DNA from: Triticum aestivum
Taxonomy: Eukaryota; Streptophyta; Magnoliopsida; Poales; Poaceae
Assembly (NCBI RefSeq): GCF_018294505.1
Contig: NC_057803.1
Location: 682,933,715 to 682,997,714 of the forward strand
Direction of reading: 5' to 3'
Length of the DNA: 64,000 nt
Shown piece by piece: positions 10,443 to 22,669 of the stretch. The notes under the pieces are model-generated. The model searched no databases and was not told the DNA's origin. It saw nothing but the letters and a program-made list of their open reading frames with translations. The first letter of the stretch is position 1. Every line of letters begins with the position of its first letter. The translations under genes and the position numbers were made by a program.

Positions 10443-11980
10443 GAACACAAAGCTCGGTACTACACTGGAATTGCTGCAATGGAAGGTAGACAATGGTGTA
10501 TTCGACAATGGATTTGAGAAGCTACTGAAAATATTGAGGAAGAAGCTTCCAAAGGATAACAGATTGCCCTACAGTACGTACGGAGCAAAGAAGGTTCTAT
10601 TCCCTCTAGGATTGGAGGTGCGGAATATACATGCATGCCCTAATGACCGCATCCTATACCGCAGTGCGTACGAGGATTTGAACGCATGCCCGGTATGCGG
10701 TGCATTGCGGTATAAGATTAAACAAGATGACTCTGATGGTGATGTTGACGGCGAGTGCCCCAGGAAGAGGGTTCCTGCCAAGGTGATGTGGTATGCTCCT
10801 ATAATACCATGGTTGAAACGTCTATTCACAAACAAAGAGCATGCCAAGTTGATGCGATGGCACAAAGAGAACCGTAAGAAAGACGGGAAGTTGAGAGCAC
10901 CCGCTGACGGGTCGCAGTGGAGAAAAATTGAGGGAAAGTGGGGGGACTTTGCAGGTGACGCAAGGAACGTATGGTTTGGTGTAAGCGCGGATGGCATTAA
11001 TCCTTTTGGGGAGCAGAGCAGCAACCATAGCACCTGGCCCGTGACTCTATGTATCTATAACCTTCCTCCTTAGTTGTGCATGAAGCGGGAGTTCATTATG
11101 ATGCCAGTTCTCATCCACGGCCCTAAGCAACCCAACAACGACATTGATGTGTACCTAAGGCCATTAGTTGAAGAACTTTTACAGCTGTGGAATGGAAATG
11201 GTGTACGTGTGTGGGATGAGCACAAAGAGCAAGAATTTGACCTAATGCGTTGCTGTTTGTAACGATCAATGATTGGCCCGCTCTCAGTAACCTTTCAGGA
11301 TAGACAAATAAGGCATATCATGCATGCATGCACTGTTTAAATGACATTGAAAGTATATATTTGGACAAATGTAGGAAGAATGTGTACCTGGGGCATCGTC
11401 GATTTCTTCCGACCAACCATCAATGTCGAAAGAAAGGCGAGGCAGATCACCGGAAGAAGCCCGCCGTCCGTACTAGTGATCACATACTTGCTATGGTAAA
11501 TGATTTGCAAGTAATCTTTGGAAAGGGTCCCGACAGACTATCTATTCCAAATGACGCTGAGAGATGCGCACCCATGTGGAAGAAGAAATCTATATTTTGG
11601 GACCTACCCTATTGGAAAGACCTAGAGGTCCACTCTGCAATCAACGTGATGCACATGACGAAGAATCTTTGCGTGAACCTGCTAGGCTTCTTGGGTGTGT
11701 ATGGGAAGACAAAAGATACACCTGAGGCACGGGAGGACCAGCAATGTGTGCACAAAAAAGACGGTGTGCCTCCAAAGCAGTATGAAGGTCATGCCAGCTA
11801 CACTCTTACCAGAGAAGACAAGAAAATCTTCTTTGAATGGCTGCTCATTATGAAGGTACCGTCTAGCTTCTCGTCGAATATAAAGGGAATAATAAATATG
11901 GCAGAGCAAAAGTTCCAGAACCTTAAGTCTAATGACTGCCATGTGATTATGACGCAATTGCATCCAGTTGCATTGAGGGG
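10443..11980 (+). pseudogene. CACTA transposase TNP2, central part (Transposase_21 domain)
   Basis: Coding similarity resumes with KLGTTLELLQWK and passes through ACPNDRILYR, CPVCGALRYKIKQD and FGEQSSNHSTWPV, then PKQPNNDIDVYLRPLVEEL and FVTINDWPALSN. It ends in HPVALRG at the element B insertion. This is the TNP2/Transposase_21 catalytic region of plant CACTA elements. Lesions: TAG at 11071-11073 where a Trp after P-P is expected; a frameshift near 11240; TAG at about 11302. The conserved context makes the assignment firm; the gene cannot make a full protein. Confidence 0.9.
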
Positions 11981-13529
11981 TGCTACCTCTTTTGCTTGCG
12001 TTGGTTTTCCCCGAAGAGGAAGGGATGATGCAGCAGAGTAGCGTAAGTATTTCCCTCAGTTTTTGAGAACCAAGGTATCAATCCAGTAGGAGGCCACACT
12101 CAAGTCCCTCGTACCTGCACAAAACAATAGCTACTCGCAACCAACGCGATTAGGGGTTGTCAATCCCTTCATGGTCACTTACGAGAGTGAGATCTGATAG
12201 ATATAATATTTTTTGGTATTTTTGGTATAAAGATGCAAAGTGAAAAGTAAAAGGCAAAGTAAAAAAGCAAAACAAGATTAAAGTGATGGAGATTGATATG
12301 ATGAGAATAGACCCGGGGGCCATAGGTTTCACTAGTGGCTTCTCTCAAGAGCATAAGTATTCTACGGTGGGTGAACAAATTACTATTGAGCAATTGACAG
12401 AATTGAGCATAGTTATGAGAATATCTAGGCATGATCATGTATATAGGCATCACATCCGTGACAAGTAGACCGAAACGATTCTGCATCTACTACTATTACT
12501 CCACCCATCGACCGCTATCCAACATGCATCTAGAGTATTAAGTTAAAAACAGAGTAACGCTTTAAGCAAGATGACATGATGTAGAGAGATAAATTCATGC
12601 AATATGAAATAAACCCCATCTTGTTATCCTTGATGGCAACGATACAATACGTGCCTTGCTGCCCCTTCTGTCACTGGGAAAGGACACCGCAAGATCAAAC
12701 CCAAAGCTAAGCACTTCTCCCATGGCAAGAACTACCAATCTAGTTGGCCAAACCAAACGGATAATTGGAAGAGACTTGCAAAGATAACCAATCATACATA
12801 AAAGAATTCAGAGAAGATTCAAATATTATTCATAGATAGACTTTAACATAAACCCACAATTCATCGATCTCAACAAACACACCGCAAAAAGAAGAAGATT
12901 ACATCAAATAGATCCCGAGAGAGGGGGAGAACTTTGTATTGATATCCAAAAGAGAGAGAAGCCATCTAGCTACTAACTATGGACCCGAAGGTCTGAGGTA
13001 ACTACTCAACACTTCATTGGAGAGGCTATGATGATGTAGAAGCCCTCCGTGATGATGGCCCTCTCCGGCGGAGCTCCGGAACAGGCCCCAAGATGGGATC
13101 TCGTGGATACAGAAAGTTGCGGCGGTGGAATTAGGTTTTTGTCTCCTGTTCTGATCGTTTGAGGGTACGTAGGTATATATAGGAGGAAGGAGTACGTCGG
13201 TGGAGCTCCGAGGGCCCACGAGGCAGGGGCGCGCGCGCCCCCACCCTTGTGACCGCCTCTCTGATGCCTTGGAGTAGGATCCAAGTCTCCTGGATCACGT
13301 TCGGTGAGAAAATCACGTTCCCGAAGGTTCATTCCGTTTGGACTCCGTTTGATATTCCATTTCTTCGAAACACTGAAATAGGCAAAAAGACAACAATTTG
13401 GCAGGGCATTCGGTTAATAGGTTAGTCCCAAAAACAATATAAAAGTGCATATTAAAGCCCATTAAAGTCCAAAATAGATATATAATAGCATGGAACAATC
13501 AAAATTATAGATACGTTGGAGACGTATCA
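11981..13529 (-). repeat. Element B 3' LTR
   Basis: 1549 bp, starting TGCTACCTCT and ending GACGTATCA on the plus strand. It is highly similar to 42338-43896. A TATATATA promoter motif lies on the minus strand near 13170-13185. Confidence 0.92.
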
Positions 13530-13548
13530 AGCATCCCCAAGCTTAATT
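13530..13548 (-). promoter_or_regulatory. Element B polypurine tract region
   Basis: On the minus strand AATTAAGCTTGGGGATGCT abuts the 3' LTR, identical in plan to elements A and C. Confidence 0.65.
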
Positions 13549-14724
13549 CCTGCTCGTCCTCGAGTAGGTAAATGATAAAAACAGAATTTTGATGTGGAAT
13601 GCTTCCTGGCATAATTTCATTGTAAATTTTCTTATTGTGGCATGAATATTCAGATCCGAAAGATTCAAGACAAAAGTTTAATATTGACATAAAAATAATA
13701 ATACTTCAAGCATACTAACCAAAGCAATTATGTCTTCTCAAAATAACATGGCTAAAGAAAGCTATCCCTACAAAATCATATAGTCTGGCTATGCTCTATC
13801 TTCATCACACAAAATATTTAATCATGCACAACCCCGATGACAAGACACGCAATTGTTTCATACTTTAATGTTTTCAAACTTTTTCAATCTTCACGCAATA
13901 CATGAGCGTGAGCCATGGATATAGCACTATAGGTGGAAGAGAATGGTAGTTGTGGAGAAGACAAAAAGGAGAAGATAGTCTCACATCAACTAGGCGTATC
14001 AACGGGCCATGGAGATGCCCATCAATAGATACTAATATGAGTGAGTAGGGATTGTCATGCAACGAATGCACTAGAGCTATAAGTATATGAAAGCTCAAAA
14101 AGAAACTAAGTGGGTGTGCATCCAACTTGCTTGCTCATGAAGACCTAGGGCAATTTGAGGAAGCCCATCATTGGAATATACAAGCCAAGTTCTATAATGA
14201 AAGATTCCCACTAGTATATGAAAGTGATAACATGAAAGACTCTCTACTATGAAGATCATGGTGCTACTTTGAAGCACAAGTGTGGTAAAAGGATAGTAAC
14301 ATTGTCCCTTCTCTCTTTTTCTCTCATTTTTTTATTTGGGCCTTTTCTGTTTTTTTGTGGCCTCTTTTTATTTGGGCTTCTTTGGCCTCTTTTATTTATT
14401 TTTCGTCCGGAGTCTCATCCCGACTTATGGGGGAATCATAGTCTCCATCATTCTTTCCTCACTTGGGACAATGCTCTAAAAATGATGATCATCAAACTTT
14501 TATTTTTCTTACAACTCAACAATTACAACTCGATACTTAGAACAAAATATGACTCTATATGAATGCCTCCGACGGTGTACCGGGATATGCAATATGACAA
14601 TGATGAATGTGCCATGATAAACGGAACGGTGCAAAGTTGCATGGCAATATTCTCGGATTGGCTATGGAAATGCCATGATAGGTAGGTATGGTGGCTGTTT
14701 TGAGGAAGGTATATGGTGGGTGTA
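13549..14724 (-). other. Element B 3' non-coding domain, LTR-proximal part
   Basis: This 1.2 kb matches the LTR-proximal internal parts of elements A and C. It includes the block that reads gatggagcatagccagac in those elements and the purine-rich stretch near 14335-14400. No gene is visible. It is cut at 14725 by the Tat-type element and resumes at 28103. Confidence 0.7.
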
Positions 14725-15712
14725 TGTCGGGGAAGCTGATCCTCGAACACCTATGGGGCCGGCGGACCGGGCCCCTTTCGGTTCGGCGGGGGGCGGAGGT
14801 CGCACGAAGAGAAGATCGAGGCGAGGCACACGAGCAGTTTACCCAGCTTCGGAGCTCTCCGGAGAGATAACACTCCTACTGCTGCTTGTCTGGTTGTATT
14901 ATCTGGTGTTCTTGCTCTCCAAAGTGAGAGTGTGATGTTCTCTAGGCTACGGATGGATCGAAGCAAACTGTCTGAGGCTCCGAACCTATGAGCCGAACCC
15001 CCTCTACGTTGCGCATGGGCCTCCTTTTATACGCTAAAGGGGTCACCGACAGGTGGCAACGCAGAGGAGGGTAAAAACGTAAAAAGCGAGGTAGTTGATA
15101 CAGTTGCTTGTACAGTGCACCCTACCTAACCCTGACGGCAGGGGACAAGGGCATTAAATGCCCGTCTGAGTCGCCCGAACAGTGCAGAAAAGGACCGTTA
15201 GGGGCGCCACCGTTCGCCATGATGGCGATCTTGTCAGCTTCGCATGCCACTGCGCACCGCTGGCTGCACAGCCTCCCGCCACGTACGCCCGGAGAGGCCC
15301 CCAGAGCGACACGTTGGTGGATGCGCTGGAGCGTGGGCGCAGAGTGGCCGCCTGCCACGGCAAGCGCCTTGCCGCTGTTGTTATCTTGTCGGGTCCGGAA
15401 GCTTGTCGCTCACCGGGCTTCGAGGTACCTTGGTTTAGTCTTCCCGGCAAGCTCCTCTTGCCGGGGCCTTGTTGCCTTGCCGGAGCGCGTGGCGCGTCGC
15501 GGCAAGTTCCTTGGAGCGCCTTGGTTGGCCTTCCCGGCAAGCTCCTCTTGCCGGGGTCTTGTCTCCTTAGCTTAAATACTTTGTTCTTGGATGGCTCCAA
15601 GGGAACCTTGGGGGATCTTGGCGTTCGCCCGGCAAGCCTTTGCCGCGGGGTGCTGCAACTGCCCGTGCACAAGTTCGGGGTACTAGGGTACCCCTAATCT
15701 AGTACACCGACA
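14725..15712 (-). repeat. Tat-type element 3' LTR
   Basis: 988 bp, plus-strand ends TGTCGGGGAAGC and GTACACCGACA. It is about 91 bp shorter than the right LTR because it has two rather than three copies of a 90-bp repeat. A minus-strand TATA motif lies at 15025-15031. Confidence 0.93.
15445..15560. repeat. 90-bp tandem repeat in 3' LTR (two copies of the repeat head)
   Basis: The head CGGCAAGCTCCTCTTGCCG occurs at 15445 and 15535, a period of 90. The head is itself a hairpin (CGGCAAG, loop CTCCT, CTTGCCG). Confidence 0.8.
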
Positions 15713-15725
15713 GGAGCCCCCGGGC
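15713..15725 (-). promoter_or_regulatory. Tat-type element polypurine tract
   Basis: On the minus strand CCCGGGGGCTCC directly precedes the 3' LTR start TGTCGGTGTAC. Confidence 0.6.
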
Positions 15726-15920
15726 CTGGGCTAGACATGGTGCCGAGCGCTGTTGGGCCAGGCCCAAGACAGGGCACGGGCACACGCGGGCTGGGCCACG
15801 CCAAATCTTGTTCCGTATCCACCGCACTCTCCCATAACGGCACGCGTTGAATTGCGGCATCGTGGGAGAGATCGTGGGTGGTTGTTTAAGTGGAAGGCCG
15901 AAACGTCCGCCCCGTCCCTC

Positions 15921-15928
15921 TTTATAAG
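15921..15928 (+). promoter_or_regulatory. TATA box of the antisense gene
   Basis: TTTATAAG lies on the plus strand inside the element, 165 bases before the antisense ATG at 16093. That would give a start site near 15950 and a leader of about 140 bases. The element's own transcription runs the other way. Confidence 0.45.
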
Positions 15929-16092
15929 CAGAGGAAACAGGGGCAGTTTGTTCCCCCTCGCTGCTTGCTGCTACTCCTTCTTCACAAACTCCGCCGCTCC
16001 CCCCTTCTTCTCGAAGCCGAGAGAGCAGTGCTCTGCCCCCCCCATTGCCACCAGCATCACCACGCCGTCGACCTTCTCCACCACCTCCGCCA

Positions 16093-19000
16093 TGGCCCGA
16101 AAGCCGACAAGGGAAAGGGCGTGAAGTCGGCCGAGGCGCAGCGGCTCGCGGTGCTGCGGAAGGAGCGGGCGATCTTCACCCCCCAGCTCGGCGTGCAGGA
16201 GCTGAGGGAGTACTTCTACCTCTTTTGGGCGACGGAGACGCGTGCGCATCCACGCACGAGGGTACTCCCGGCCGCTGCCTCAGAGTCGGCTCCAAATGGG
16301 TACCCGTTCTTCCCGCTATTCTTCTATTGCGGGCTCTGCCCGCCCTTCTCGGAGTTCTTTTGTGACATTATGAACACGTATGGCTTCCGCCTCCTTGACT
16401 TCACCCCCAATGCTGTCTTGACCATGGCAGTTTTCGCACACTTGTGCGAAAACTTTGTCGGAGTCCACCCTAGTGTAGCCCTTTTCCGCCACTTCTTCAT
16501 ACCTCGGGTAGAGAGAGGAGAGCCGCTTGCCGGAGGGATTGCCTGGGTCTCGAGAGTCGGCAAGAAAGATGCGTACTTGGAGGGTGAGCTCCGCAGCAAG
16601 TGGGAGGAGTGGAGAGCGGAGTGGTGTTGGATTGTCGAGGAGGATCCGCAGCCCTTCACCGCCGTGCGCCAAACTCCAATAGTGCGCGGCAATGACTGGA
16701 GCAACGTGGCCCCGGAAGACGAGAGGCTGAAGATCGCCATCACTAGGATTCTTCGCCTCAGGCTTGCCGGGCTCACCGTAGGTGCTGTCGGGGCAGATTT
16801 CCTCCGCCGCCGCATTGCCCCCCTGCAGGAGAGGAGGAGGCCCGCCTGGGAATTTAAGAATTCGGCGGACATCATGAGGCTGCGGCCGGGCCTCAACTAC
16901 AACTTCACTGTCTTGGAGTTGGATGCAATGCTCTTGGAATTATTCAAACGCGACCCCCAGCACCCATTCACACTGCCGAGGGGCGTAGTTCCTTTGTGCA
17001 ATAACTCTTCGCTTGACCGGATCCGCGCCATGATGCCGTTGTGCGATTCACACGGCATCGTCCCAACTTGGCAAGAGCCTGCGGACGATGTTGTGCGAGC
17101 TTCTTCGACACCTTGGAGGAACTGCCGGTCCGCGCCGACGAGCAGAAGAGCCTCACCCGTGACACCACCGACGAGGAGCTGCAGCTCATCGCTACTAGGG
17201 CGGAAGAGGCTGCGGCCGCAGCTGCTGCGGGTGTGTTTGGGTTCACTGTGGAGGAGGCGGAGGCTGCAGAGGCGGCAAACCTTGCCGAACGCGCGAAGTT
17301 CATGGGCGAGGAGGAGCCTGCCGGTTCTGAAGCTGAGTCGAGCGAGGCCGGCGAGGAGGAGGCTGAACCTTCAGAGAGCTTGCCGCAGGCGGAGCCCCCG
17401 GCCCCGCCAAGGAGGCGCCTTCACAGGGCTGGGGACGCAGCAGGGCGGCAGCCGGCTCCACAGCCACCGAGCCGCACGATGCGCTCTACCGCGGCAAGCA
17501 ATGTTGCCGCGGGAGCGCCTCACGCAATAGCGGCAACTGGAGCGGGATCTTCCCGGGCCACCGCCGCCGCCCCCGCCAAGCGGACAAGGGATCCCACTCC
17601 TCCACCTCGCCGCACCGGAGGAGGGCCGGACTTCGATCTCTCCGCGCTCAGCTCCGACGAGGAGGAAGAAGAGTGAGTTCCTTTGGTGCCCTTATAATCC
17701 TTCAATCTTGTTGTTTATATTTTGTATCTGACTTGCTCCAATCTGGACTCTTTTCTTTTCAAAACACTGGCCCAGAGAGCGGCGAAGAGGGCCAAGGCCG
17801 CGGTGATCGTCATCGAGGATGACCCCATCGCGTCGGCAGGAGGTGGGTCCGAGACCACCTTGACGGACCCGGCAATCACCCCTCGGAGCAGCCCTCAGCG
17901 CAGCTCCCAGCGTAAGTTCATAATTTAGCCTTCTGCTGTCGGGCGCGCTTGAGTGCTTTTTCCTTTGTTGATATCTTGCTTGTTGACTTGTGCAGGAGCA
18001 GAGCAGCCTCATCAGGAGCGCCCGGAGGCCGATCCTGAAGTGCCACCTGCTTTGACTGCTCCACCAAGGGAGGAGTCCCCGGCAAGGGAGCGCTCTCCGG
18101 CAAGGGGGGACTCTCCGGCAAGGGATGACACTGTTGATCCTGCGGTAACCGCGGCCGCAACTGAAGATCTTGGTGCAGGTAATCCATTTGCCTAGAAACT
18201 TTCCCTTGGGTTCTGCTTCTTTCGTTTTTCCTTTCTTGGATTCTTGATTGATTTTCCTCCCCTCTTCGTTCTTCAGACCCATCTTCGGCTGAGCCAATGG
18301 AGACTGAGGGCCCCGGCGAGGAAGGTGCCGGTGCTGATGCGACCGCCGACGAGGAGGCCGCCGAGGCTGCTGCTGCGGAAGCCGGCGAGGGATCGGGCAA
18401 TCGCACTGACGACCCTGAGGCCGCAGGAGCGTCGGGCGCTGCACCGACCGCCGAACCCTCTGCCGCTTCCGCGGAGCCGGGCTCCGAGGAGCCCCAGCCC
18501 GGCGCCTACTTGCAGGCTGGTGACAACATCTTCATCAAGCTACCCTGGGCGTCGAGCTCCAGGGCGCCGGTCGAGGGGGAGACTTTTGACGGGGAGGTGC
18601 TCGCCTCCGCCGGGCTGTCATTGGTCGACGCGCCCGGCAGCAGCAGCGGCGAGCCTGAGGAGGAGCAGCTGCTGCGGAAGCTGCTGTCACTCTACCGCAC
18701 CCGGCAAGCCAAGCTGGCTTCCCGGGAAGCGCTTGTCGCGAAGGCGGGAGTTGACATGGAGAAGCGCGCGGAGGAACTCCGAGGACAAAATCAAGAAGCT
18801 CTTCGATCCCTGGCGCAGGAGCGGGAGCGAGTAGACGAGGAGCGCACGGCCTTTCTTCTTGAGAAGGCCGAGGCTGAGGAAGAACAAAGGCTTGCTGCCG
18901 AGAAGCAGTCCGCGCGGGAAGGCGAGCTAGTGCAGCGGAAGGCCCACCTCGACAGCTACGAGGAAGAGCTTGCCGAGCGCGAGCGAGCACTTGGCGGGGC

Positions 19001-19751
19001 GCTCAAGGAGGCAAAGGATGCTGCGACAACTGCAGAGGCCGCTAAGAGGGAACTAGAGGAGAAGGTGGCGCGGCTGGAGGCCGAAATTGGGAAGAGCGGC
19101 GAGGAGATTGCCGCTCTCAAGCATGAGCGCGAGAAGGATGCTGCCGCCCATGGTGAACTGCAAGGCCTTCTCGCTGAGAGGGGCAAGGAGCTCAGCGCCG
19201 CCAAGGATTCCAAAGCAGATCTGGAGCTGAAGCCGGCCACGTTGACGCAGACGCTGGAGGCCGCCAAGGAGCGGGAGAAGACCTTGGCGGAGAAGGTCAA
19301 GGCTGACGCGGCGCTGCTGGAGAGCATTGCAGTCACCCAGAACTCCTTCAGAGACACAGTGGAGCACTGGACCGAGGGTCTGGTGAACACTGCCACCGTC
19401 ATCAACGAGGAGCTGGCGCAGCTGGGGATGGGGGACTTTGGGTATCCTTCCGACGAGAGCCTTCAACCCAGCGCCAAGCTCAACCTATTCTTCAAGGGCG
19501 TGGCGACGGCACTCCAGCGACTCCGGGAGAGGATCCCGAAGTAGCTGGCCGACGAGTCACGCAAAATCTGCGCTGGGGTTCTTCAGAAGGTGCTGATGAA
19601 GGTAGCCTTCCGCAATCCAGGCCTCAGGTTCACCAATGTCCTCCGATCCTTGCCGCCTGACGCCGATCTAGACGCACTCAAGGCCCTTGTCACACCCATT
19701 GTGGACAAGGTGAGCGAGATCAAGCGAGTCGAGGGCGGACGCGTAGATTAG
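16093..19751 (+). pseudogene. Antisense extra gene of Tat-type element (putative Transposase_28 / 'gypsy-type transposon' family), four exons
   Basis: Exons are inferred at 16093-17672, 17778-17911, 17996-18178 and 18277-19751. All three introns have GT and AG ends, and the reading phase is kept across each. Exon 1 encodes the region resembling Pfam 'putative gypsy type transposon' (KERAIFTPQLGV, PFFPLFFYCGLCPPFSEFF, LAHLCENFVGV-like, FRHFFIPRVERGEPLAG). Then follow Ala/Glu-rich low-complexity sequence, a basic KRAKA patch and, in exon 4, a long coiled coil (about 18700-19300). Its function is unknown. Lesions: a 1-base loss just after the ATG (about 16103), a 1-base loss near 17098, and TAG at 19542 followed by 68 more in-frame codons to the TAG at 19749. 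Similar antisense ORFs are known in grass Tat elements. Confidence 0.8.
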
Positions 19752-20605
19752 GCTGCCCATTTCTTCTTTTCCCTTGTCGCTGCTAGTCATGTCATGAAAA
19801 CAGTCTATTAGAGCTGCGACAAGTTATCTTTGTAATATAACTTTCTTTCTGTTATCAATTGCAATGTTATTTCCTCTACTAGATTCCTTCCTTTGTATGT
19901 TTTCACCCTACGCTTTTAGGGAACTTGTCGGCGCAGGCGCCCGAGCCGCGAGCGCTGAGTGCGGAACTTCAGCAGCCTGCTGGCGGTGCCGCTTCCGACA
20001 AGAAGCCTTGTCGCGACTAGATGCAGCACACTTAAGTTGTTGAGCGGACTCGAAACAAAGTAAGGGCGCAACTAGCCACGAGTTGGTTCCTCCACGCACA
20101 GGTTTTCCATACAAAGCAGGGTCGTTCGAGGAAGATAACTCAAAAATTTAAAAAGAGATTGCTCAAACTTTGGCAACTTAGCTTTTTTGTCATTTGCTTC
20201 CCGGTAAGGTAAGTCTTTGCTTGAATTAGCTTTTTTGTCATTTGCTTCCCGGTAAGGCAAGTCTTTGCTTGAACGACGCCTGGTCCATACCACAATCTTC
20301 TCCTTCCCCCCGGCAAACTTGTGTGCAAGGGAACCTTCTTTTCCTTTAAAAGAAAAAGAAAGAAGAGAAAATAATAATATGGAGCACTTCGACTCGTTAC
20401 TGCTTACCGGATGTAAGTGCTGCACAAAGTGTCAGATAATCACATGCAAGAAAGGAGCTAACGCATGAAAGGGACAAGCTGTGCGGAGCACATGGGTTTT
20501 ACTTATGCACGGGATCTGCGCCCGGCTTTGTACAAAGGATTACATGCAACAGCGGCAAGACTTGTACAAAAGGTGGTTGCCGGAACGGGTTCCGGCAACC
20601 GCGCC
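19752..20605. other. Spacer between antisense gene and integrase
   Basis: About 850 bases hold the converging 3' ends of the antisense gene (from the left) and of pol (from the right). An AT-rich stretch near 19800-19870 (AATATAAC, TTGCAATG) may act as the antisense gene's 3' end. A 48-bp tandem duplication lies at 20178-20273. No ORF is supported. Confidence 0.6.
20178..20273. repeat. 48-bp tandem duplication
   Basis: Two copies beginning TTAGCTTTTTTGTC at 20178 and 20226, differing at one clear position (ggtaaggt against ggtaaggc). Confidence 0.8.
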
Positions 20606-22666
20606 TTATGGGAAAAACTTACGAAGATGTTCTATGTTCCAGGAGTTGCTCACTGGAATGCCATCTTCGGTCTCAAGGCGGACAGCGCCAGGCCTTGTGA
20701 CTCGTCTCACCCGATAAGGGCCTTCCCACTTCGGCGTCAACTTGTTGGAATTCTTGGCGGACTGAACGCGCCGAAGAACAAGGTCGCCTTCCTCGAAGCT
20801 TCTGGCTTTAACTTTGCGGCTATGATAGTGGCGCAAAGCTTGCTGGTATCGAGCAGCTCGTACAGCAGCCTGAAGACGATCTTCCTCAAGGAGCAGCGCG
20901 TCGTCTTGCCGCAGCTGTTCTTGCTCAAGCTCATCATAAGCGAGCACTCGAGGTGATCCGTATACGAGTTCCGTGGGGAGAACTGCCTCTGCTCCATAGA
21001 CTAGAGCGAAAGGTGTCTGGCCAGTGGCTCGATTTGGCGTCGTTCTGATCGACCAAAGAACCACCGGCAGCTCCTCGATCCAGTTCCTTCCGCACCTGTG
21101 CAGCCTGTCGAAAGTTCTGGTCTTGAGCCCGCGCAGCACTTCAGCATTTGCCCTCTCTGCTTGACCGTTGCTTCTCGGATGAGCAACAGAAGCGAAGCAG
21201 ACCTTGGCGCCAAGGTCTTGGACGTACTGCATGAAGGTGCGGCTCGTGAATTGCGTGCCGTTGTCGGTGATGATCCTGTTAGGGATCCCGAAACGGCAAA
21301 CAATCGACCTGAAGAACTTGACTGCTGACTGTGCTGTCACCTTCCTCACTGGCTGCACTTCCGGCCACTTTGTGAACTTGTCGATTGCGACGTACAAGTA
21401 CTCAAAGCCCCCGACAGCTCGGGGGAAGGGGCCGAGGATATCGAGCCCCCAGACCGAAAATGGCCAGGATAAAGGGATTGTCTGGAGAGCTTGAGCTGGC
21501 TGGTGTATCTGTTTGGAGTGGAACTGGCACGCTTCACACTTGGTTACTTGTGCAGTTGCATCCTGGAGGGCTGTCGGCCAAAAGAAACCTTGCCGGAAAG
21601 CTTTGCCGGCAAGTGCTCTTGCGCCTATGTGGTGGCCACATATGCCTCCATGTATCTCTGCCAACAGCTTTTGTCCATCTTCCCGGCGAATACACTTCAA
21701 TTTCACACCGTTGAGTCTTCTTCTGTACAGTATGCTATCGACAAACTGGTACATACTTGACTGCCGGGCTACTCTTTCCGCTTCTTCTTGCTCTTCGGGA
21801 AGTTCTCCTGTCTGAAGGAAATGGACAATCTGCTGTGCCCATGCTGGAGCTTGTGGCTCGACAACAAGGACTAAAGGCACATCTGCTGCTGCGGGAACAT
21901 CTGCTTCTACGGCAAGGACTTGCGGCCCTGCCGGAGCTTGATGTTCCCCGGCAAGCTTGCCGGAGCAAAACTTGTCGGGAGCGTCTGCTTCAACGGAACA
22001 AACCATTAGGCTTGCCGGAGCAGACTGCCCCTCAGCATCCTTGGTGTTGATCTTGGGGACTTTCTTGGCGGCGGCTTCGGGGAGCTCTGCCGGAAAGTAG
22101 TCACCAGAAACCAACTTCCTCTTTTTGCTTTGTCCAGTTGATGGTGTTACGGATGGTTGAGTCAACTTAAGCACAAAGATCCCTGGTTCCACAGGTAACT
22201 TTAGTGCGGCGCACTTTGACAGGCCATCAGCAATATCATTCTGAGCTCTTGGGATATGCTCCATTTGTAGGCCGTCAAAGTGCTCCTCTAGCTTCCTCAC
22301 TTCATCGACATACGCTTCCATCAACGGACTCTGGTAGTTCTTGTTCACTTGTCGGACGACAAGCTGTGAGTCACCCCTGACAATGAGCTTCTTAATCCCA
22401 AGGTCTGCTGTGATTCTGAGACCGGCAAGCAATCCTTCATACTCTGCAGTATTGTTGGTTGCTTGTTCTTTGGGAAAGTGCATCTGGACTACGTACTTGA
22501 GGTGCTCTCCGGTGGGTGCGCCAAGGAGCACACCTGCACCGGCGCCTTGCAGCGAGAAGGCTCCATCGAAGTACATCAGCCACTCTTTGCTTGCCTCTTT
22601 GACGGGGATGCTCATTTCTGGAATTTCTTCATCTGGGGTTGGCGTCCACTCTGCTATGAACTCTGC
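20606..22666 (-). pseudogene. Tat-type pol: archaeal-type RNase H and integrase
   Basis: The open segment (669 aa from the ATG at 22615, in the same frame as the upstream pol) has YFDGAF (D17), TAEYEGLL (E58), GDSQLVV (D82) and NDIADGLSK, the catalytic set of the second, archaeal-type RNase H. Integrase follows: a zinc-binding H322/H328-C360/C363 region, then D392 (LDILGP), D451 (TDNGTQF) and E487 (NGQAERAN). The D451-E487 spacing is the normal DD35E. The C-terminal GPY motif (WEGPYRV) is followed by a stop at 20606, with no chromodomain. This segment is intact but is cut from the rest of pol by a TAG at 22667-22669. Confidence 0.92.
21948..21963. repeat. 16-bp perfect palindrome within pol
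   Basis: CCGGCAAGCTTGCCGG is a perfect inverted repeat with no spacer. It lies in the linker coding region between RNase H and integrase. The half-site CCGGCAAG recurs across the whole element. Confidence 0.85.
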
Positions 22667-22669
22667 CTA

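Noticed and set aside
15154..15672. Open frames on both strands in the Tat-type LTR (also 27448-28082)
   Set aside because: They lie in LTR sequence, are driven by GC content and the 90-bp repeat, and have no recognisable domain.
18535..18990. Minus-strand frames opposite the antisense gene (also 18956-19466 and 16324-16896)
   Set aside because: They are mirror frames of GC-rich coding exons with serine/alanine-rich nonsense products.
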